The translations under genes were made by a program, and so were the position numbers. Under the pieces are notes generated by a model, which did not search any database, was not told the origin of the DNA, and worked only from the letters and a program-made list of their open reading frames with translations. From contig NZ_STGM01000005.1 of NCBI RefSeq assembly GCF_004854025.1, positions 62,001-126,000 on the forward strand: a stretch of DNA of 64,000 nt, read 5' to 3'. Positions 60,991 to 64,000 of the stretch are shown one piece after another; within the stretch, counting starts at the first letter, position 1, and each line of letters starts with the position of its first letter. The stretch comes from Microbacterium hydrothermale (GTDB lineage: Bacteria; Actinomycetota; Actinomycetes; Actinomycetales; Microbacteriaceae).

Positions 60991-62153
60991 CGACGCTGTC
61001 TCCCGAGATCCTCTCGACCCTCGAAGCCCAGGCGATCGAGCTGCCCTCGTGGGCGTTCGGCAACTCGGGCACGCGCTTCCGCGTGTTCCCCACCGCCGGC
61101 ACCCCGCGCGACCCGTTCGAGAAGATCGCGGATGCCGCCGAGGTCAACCGCCTGACCGCCCTCGCCCCGAGCGTCGCCCTGCACATCCCGTGGGACCTCG
61201 TCGACGACTTCGGAGCCCTCCGCCGCCACGCCGAGGACCTCGGCGTGACCCTCGGCACGGTGAACTCGAACACCTTCCAGGACGAGGACTACAAGTTCGG
61301 TGCCCTCACCCACCACGACGAGCGCATCCGCCGCAAGGCCATCGACCACCACCTCGAGTGCATCGACGTGATGGATGCCACGGGCTCGCGCGACCTGAAG
61401 ATCTGGCTCGCCGAGGGCTCGAACTACCCCGGTCAGAACGACATGCGCGGCCGCCAGGACCGCCTGCAGGACTCCTTGCAGCAGATCTACGCGCGTCTCG
61501 GCGACGACCAGCGCCTCGTACTCGAGTACAAGTTCTTCGAGCCGTCGTTCTATCACACCGACGTTCCCGACTGGGGAACCTCCTACGCCCAGGTCGCCGC
61601 CCTCGGCGACAAGGCGATGGTCTGCCTCGACACCGGCCACCACGCGCCCGGCACGAACATCGAGTTCATCGTCATGCAGCTGCTGCGCCTCGGAAAGCTC
61701 GGCTCGTTCGACTTCAACTCGCGCTTCTATGCCGACGACGACCTCATCGTCGGCTCGGCCGACCCGTTCCAGCTGTTCCGCATCCTCGCCGAGGTCGTGC
61801 GCGGCGGGGGCCTGAACAACCCCGACGTGGCGTTCATGCTCGACCAGTGCCACAACATCGAGGACAAGATCCCCGGGCAGATCCGCTCGGTGCTGAACGT
61901 CCAGGAGATGACGGCGCGCGCACTGCTCGTCGACCGCGACGCCCTGGATGCCGCGCAGCGGGCGAACGACGTGCTCGGCGCCAACGCGGTGCTCATGGAC
62001 GCCTTCTACACCGATGTGCGTCCCGCGCTCGCCGAGTGGCGCGAGTCGCGCGGCCTCCCCGCCGACCCCATGGCCGCGTTCGCGGCATCCGGTTACCTGC
62101 CCCGCATCGCCGCAGAGCGCGTCGGCGGCACCCAGGCCGGCTGGGGGGCCTGA
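60987..62153 (+). CDS. rhaI: L-rhamnose isomerase (Pseudomonas stutzeri-type)
   Basis: Converts L-rhamnose to L-rhamnulose in the cytoplasm. The 388-residue TIM-barrel protein shows NSGTRFRVFPTAGTPRDPFE, metal-site segments LKIWLAEGSNYPGQNDMRGR, VLEYKFFEPSFYHTDVPDWG (Glu and His), MVCLDTGHHAPGTNIEFIV and GSFDFNSRFYADDDLIVGS. These match the P. stutzeri RhaI/RhaA-type lineage rather than E. coli RhaA. ATGA overlap with rhaM; 282 bp and two palindromes separate it from the aldolase gene. Confidence 0.93.
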   Translation: MTTLSPEILSTLEAQAIELPSWAFGNSGTRFRVFPTAGTPRDPFEKIADAAEVNRLTALAPSVALHIPWDLVDDFGALRRHAEDLGVTLGTVNSNTFQDEDYKFGALTHHDERIRRKAIDHHLECIDVMDATGSRDLKIWLAEGSNYPGQNDMRGRQDRLQDSLQQIYARLGDDQRLVLEYKFFEPSFYHTDVPDWGTSYAQVAALGDKAMVCLDTGHHAPGTNIEFIVMQLLRLGKLGSFDFNSRFYADDDLIVGSADPFQLFRILAEVVRGGGLNNPDVAFMLDQCHNIEDKIPGQIRSVLNVQEMTARALLVDRDALDAAQRANDVLGANAVLMDAFYTDVRPALAEWRESRGLPADPMAAFAASGYLPRIAAERVGGTQAGWGA

Positions 62154-62184
62154 CGAGGGCGTGCGGGGCCACGACCGACGGCTG

Positions 62185-62325
62185 AGTGTCCAAGACACCC
62201 GGACGCCGACGAAGAATGTCCGGGTGTTCTGGACACTGAACGTGTTCCGCACCCCGCCCCGCCCCGCCCCTGAGTGTCCAAGACACCCGGACGCCGACGA
62301 AAAATGTCCGGGTGTTCTGGACGCT
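62185..62325. repeat. Two copies of a 53-bp palindromic element
   Basis: Copies at 62185-62237 and 62273-62325, 88 bp apart, begin AGTGTCCAAGACACCCGGAC and contain CCGGGTGTTCTGGAC as the right arm; arms pair almost fully. They lie inside the rhamnose operon between the isomerase and the aldolase gene, where they could shape relative expression by processing or partial termination. Confidence 0.9.
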
Positions 62326-62435
62326 CACCGAGATGAACAGCGACGCGAGCTCCACGCCCGCACGTGACGACCACCGCGACACACGCCTGCGACACACGAC
62401 CCGATGACCCCGACCCGACGATGAGGGATGACGAC

Positions 62436-64000
62436 ATGACCACCTCCACCGCGCGCGACCTCGTCGCGCGCAGCAACCGCCTCGGCTCCGACCCGAAGGT
62501 CACCAACTACGCCGGCGGCAACACCTCCGCCAAGGGCACCGACATCGACCCCGTCACCGGTGAGCCGGTGGAGCTGCTGTGGGTCAAGGGATCCGGGGGC
62601 GACCTCGGCACCCTGACCGAGAAGGGCCTCGCGGTGCTGCGCCTCGATCGCATGCGCGCCCTCGTCGACGTCTACCCGGGCATCGAGCGCGAAGACGAGA
62701 TGGTCGCCGCGTTCGACTACTGCCTGCATGGGAAGGGCGGGGCGGCCCCCTCGATCGACACCGCGATGCACGGACTCGTGGATGCCGCGCACGTCGACCA
62801 CCTGCACCCCGACGCCGGCATCGCGATCGCGACCGCCGCCGACGGCGAGGCGCTGACGTCGAAGATCTTCGGCGACAAGGTCGTGTGGGTGCCGTGGCGC
62901 CGCCCCGGGTTCCAGCTGGGCCTCGACATCGCGGCGATCAAGGCGCAGAACCCCCAGGCGATCGGCACGATCCTCGGCGGCCACGGCATCACCGCGTGGG
63001 GCGACACGTCGGAGGAGGCCGAGCGCAACAGCCTCTGGATCATCGACACCGCGCAGGCCTGGATCGACGAGCACGGCGCCGCCGAGCCGTTCGGCGGGGT
63101 CCGCGCCGGCTTCGCGGCCCTGCCCGAGGCCGAGCGCCGGGCCAAGGCCGCGGCCCTCGCGCCGACGATCCGCGGTCTCGCCTCGACCGACAAGCCCATG
63201 GTCGGCCATTTCACCGACTCCGACGTCGTGCTCGACTTCCTGGCATCCGAGAAGGCCCCCGCGCTCGCCGCGCTCGGGACGAGCTGCCCCGACCACTTCC
63301 TGCGCACCAAGGTCAAGCCGCTGATCCTCGACCTGCCCGCCGACGCCTCGGTCGAGGACTCGATCGCGCGCCTGCAGGAACTGCACGCGGAGTACCGCGC
63401 CGACTACCAGGCGTACTACGACGCTCACGCCACGGCCGACAGCCCCGCGATCCGCGGCGCCGACCCGCTCATCGTGCTCGTGCCCGGCGTGGGCATGTTC
63501 TCGTACGGCGCGAACAAGCAGACCGCGCGCGTGGCGGGGGAGTTCTACGTCAACGCGATCAACGTCATGCGCGGCGCCGAGGCGCTGTCGACGTACGCCC
63601 CGATCTCGGATGCCGAGAAGTTCCGCATCGAGTACTGGGCGCTCGAAGAGGCCAAGCTCCAGCGCATGCCGAAGCCCAAGACGCACCAGGGGCGCATCGC
63701 GTTCGTCACGGGCGCGGCATCCGGGATCGGCAAGGCCATCGCGACCCGTCTCGCCGCCGAAGGGGCGTGCGTCGTGGTCGCCGACCTCGACCTCGAGAAG
63801 GCGCAGGCCGTCGCCGCCGAGCTCGGCTCGACCGACGTCGCGATCGGGGTCGCCGCGAACGTCGCGGATGCCGCGGGCGTGCAGGCCGCGATCGACGCCA
63901 CCGTGCTCGCCTTCGGCGGCATCGACCTCGTCGTCAACAACGCGGGGCTCTCGCTGTCGAAGCCGCTGCTGGAGACCACCGAGAAGGACTGGGACCTGCA
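62436..64000 (+). CDS. rhaEW: Bifunctional rhamnulose-1-phosphate aldolase/alcohol dehydrogenase, 3' end outside window
   Basis: At least 521 codons; the gene continues past the right edge. The N-terminal class II aldolase domain has TNYAGGNTSAKG (24-35), the zinc motif DHLHPDAGIAIA and GGHGITAWG. From about residue 419 a short-chain dehydrogenase begins: GRIAFVTGAASGIGKAIATR (Rossmann motif) and VVNNAGLS. The fusion cleaves rhamnulose-1-phosphate and oxidises the lactaldehyde formed. The ATG at 62436 follows GAGGGATGACG; an upstream in-frame ATG at 62421 is less well placed. A rhamnulokinase is not in this window and is expected beyond the right edge. Confidence 0.9.
   Translation, partial: MTTSTARDLVARSNRLGSDPKVTNYAGGNTSAKGTDIDPVTGEPVELLWVKGSGGDLGTLTEKGLAVLRLDRMRALVDVYPGIEREDEMVAAFDYCLHGKGGAAPSIDTAMHGLVDAAHVDHLHPDAGIAIATAADGEALTSKIFGDKVVWVPWRRPGFQLGLDIAAIKAQNPQAIGTILGGHGITAWGDTSEEAERNSLWIIDTAQAWIDEHGAAEPFGGVRAGFAALPEAERRAKAAALAPTIRGLASTDKPMVGHFTDSDVVLDFLASEKAPALAALGTSCPDHFLRTKVKPLILDLPADASVEDSIARLQELHAEYRADYQAYYDAHATADSPAIRGADPLIVLVPGVGMFSYGANKQTARVAGEFYVNAINVMRGAEALSTYAPISDAEKFRIEYWALEEAKLQRMPKPKTHQGRIAFVTGAASGIGKAIATRLAAEGACVVVADLDLEKAQAVAAELGSTDVAIGVAANVADAAGVQAAIDATVLAFGGIDLVVNNAGLSLSKPLLETTEKDWDL

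Overview
The window is high-GC, densely coded DNA with many GTG starts and 4-base ATGA/GTGA gene overlaps. Gene content (BioQ/BioYMN biotin uptake, a CofE-type F420 ligase, LacI-controlled plant-sugar loci, bacterial methylthioribose salvage) and the constant recurrence of GGCATCC/GGATGCC inside codons point to an actinobacterium of the Microbacteriaceae, most likely a Microbacterium-like soil or plant-associated organism. This assignment is an inference from style and content. I see no rRNA, tRNA, CRISPR array, insertion sequence or prophage.

Layout. 0-4 kb: start of a MarR-like gene, then etfB-etfA and a membrane b-type cytochrome with a long disordered N-terminus. 4-9.2 kb: a biotin locus in which a TetR regulator (probable BioQ), with two tandem palindromic operators, faces bioY-acyl-CoA ligase-thiolase-bioM-bioN; the thiolase/bioM junction carries a 113-bp-offset duplication, and an array of palindromes follows. 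9.2-13.5 kb: cofE, a GNAT acetyltransferase, a thioesterase-like gene, an acetyl-xylan esterase and a secreted streptogrisin-like protease. 13.7-17.4 kb: a 1257-residue PutA-like protein that has lost catalytic residues in both of its domains. 17.6-19.2 kb: a GH51 arabinofuranosidase.

19.3-27.7 kb is a coherent methylthioribose (MTR) locus: mtnD on the minus strand, a divergent lipoprotein-ATPase-permease importer ending in MTR kinase (mtnK), then mtnA-mtnC-mtnB on the minus strand. Together these would import MTR, phosphorylate it and carry it to the keto-acid precursor of methionine. 27.9-35.7 kb is a LacI-controlled saccharide locus: GH43 enzyme, secreted beta-helix protein, two MalFG-type permeases, binding lipoprotein and regulator, with a perfect 18-bp operator. 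36-38 kb couples a dimethylargininase-family hydrolase to ornithine aminotransferase.

38.5-46.2 kb holds a membrane-anchored molybdopterin oxidoreductase, an alpha/beta hydrolase, an unusual three-gene cassette (acyl-CoA-dehydrogenase-like protein, PIG-L deacetylase fused to a NodS-like methyltransferase, family-2 glycosyltransferase) and a zinc alcohol dehydrogenase. 46.3-51.2 kb is an amidoligase-type locus (ATP-grasp, circularly permuted ATP-grasp, alpha-E protein, transglutaminase). 51.2-53.4 kb is a TetR/MFS efflux pair. 53.4-64 kb is L-rhamnose utilisation: two LacI regulators, an ATPase-permease-permease-binding protein importer, mutarotase, isomerase and the start of the bifunctional aldolase/dehydrogenase.

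Between genes there are at least four families of 50-85-bp palindromic elements, each in two or more copies, several able to fold in two mutually exclusive ways. Best candidates for undescribed biology are the NodS/PIG-L/ACAD/GT2 cassette, the catalytically dead PutA, the biotin-locus ligase/thiolase pair, the beta-helix saccharide locus, and the two-state palindromes.
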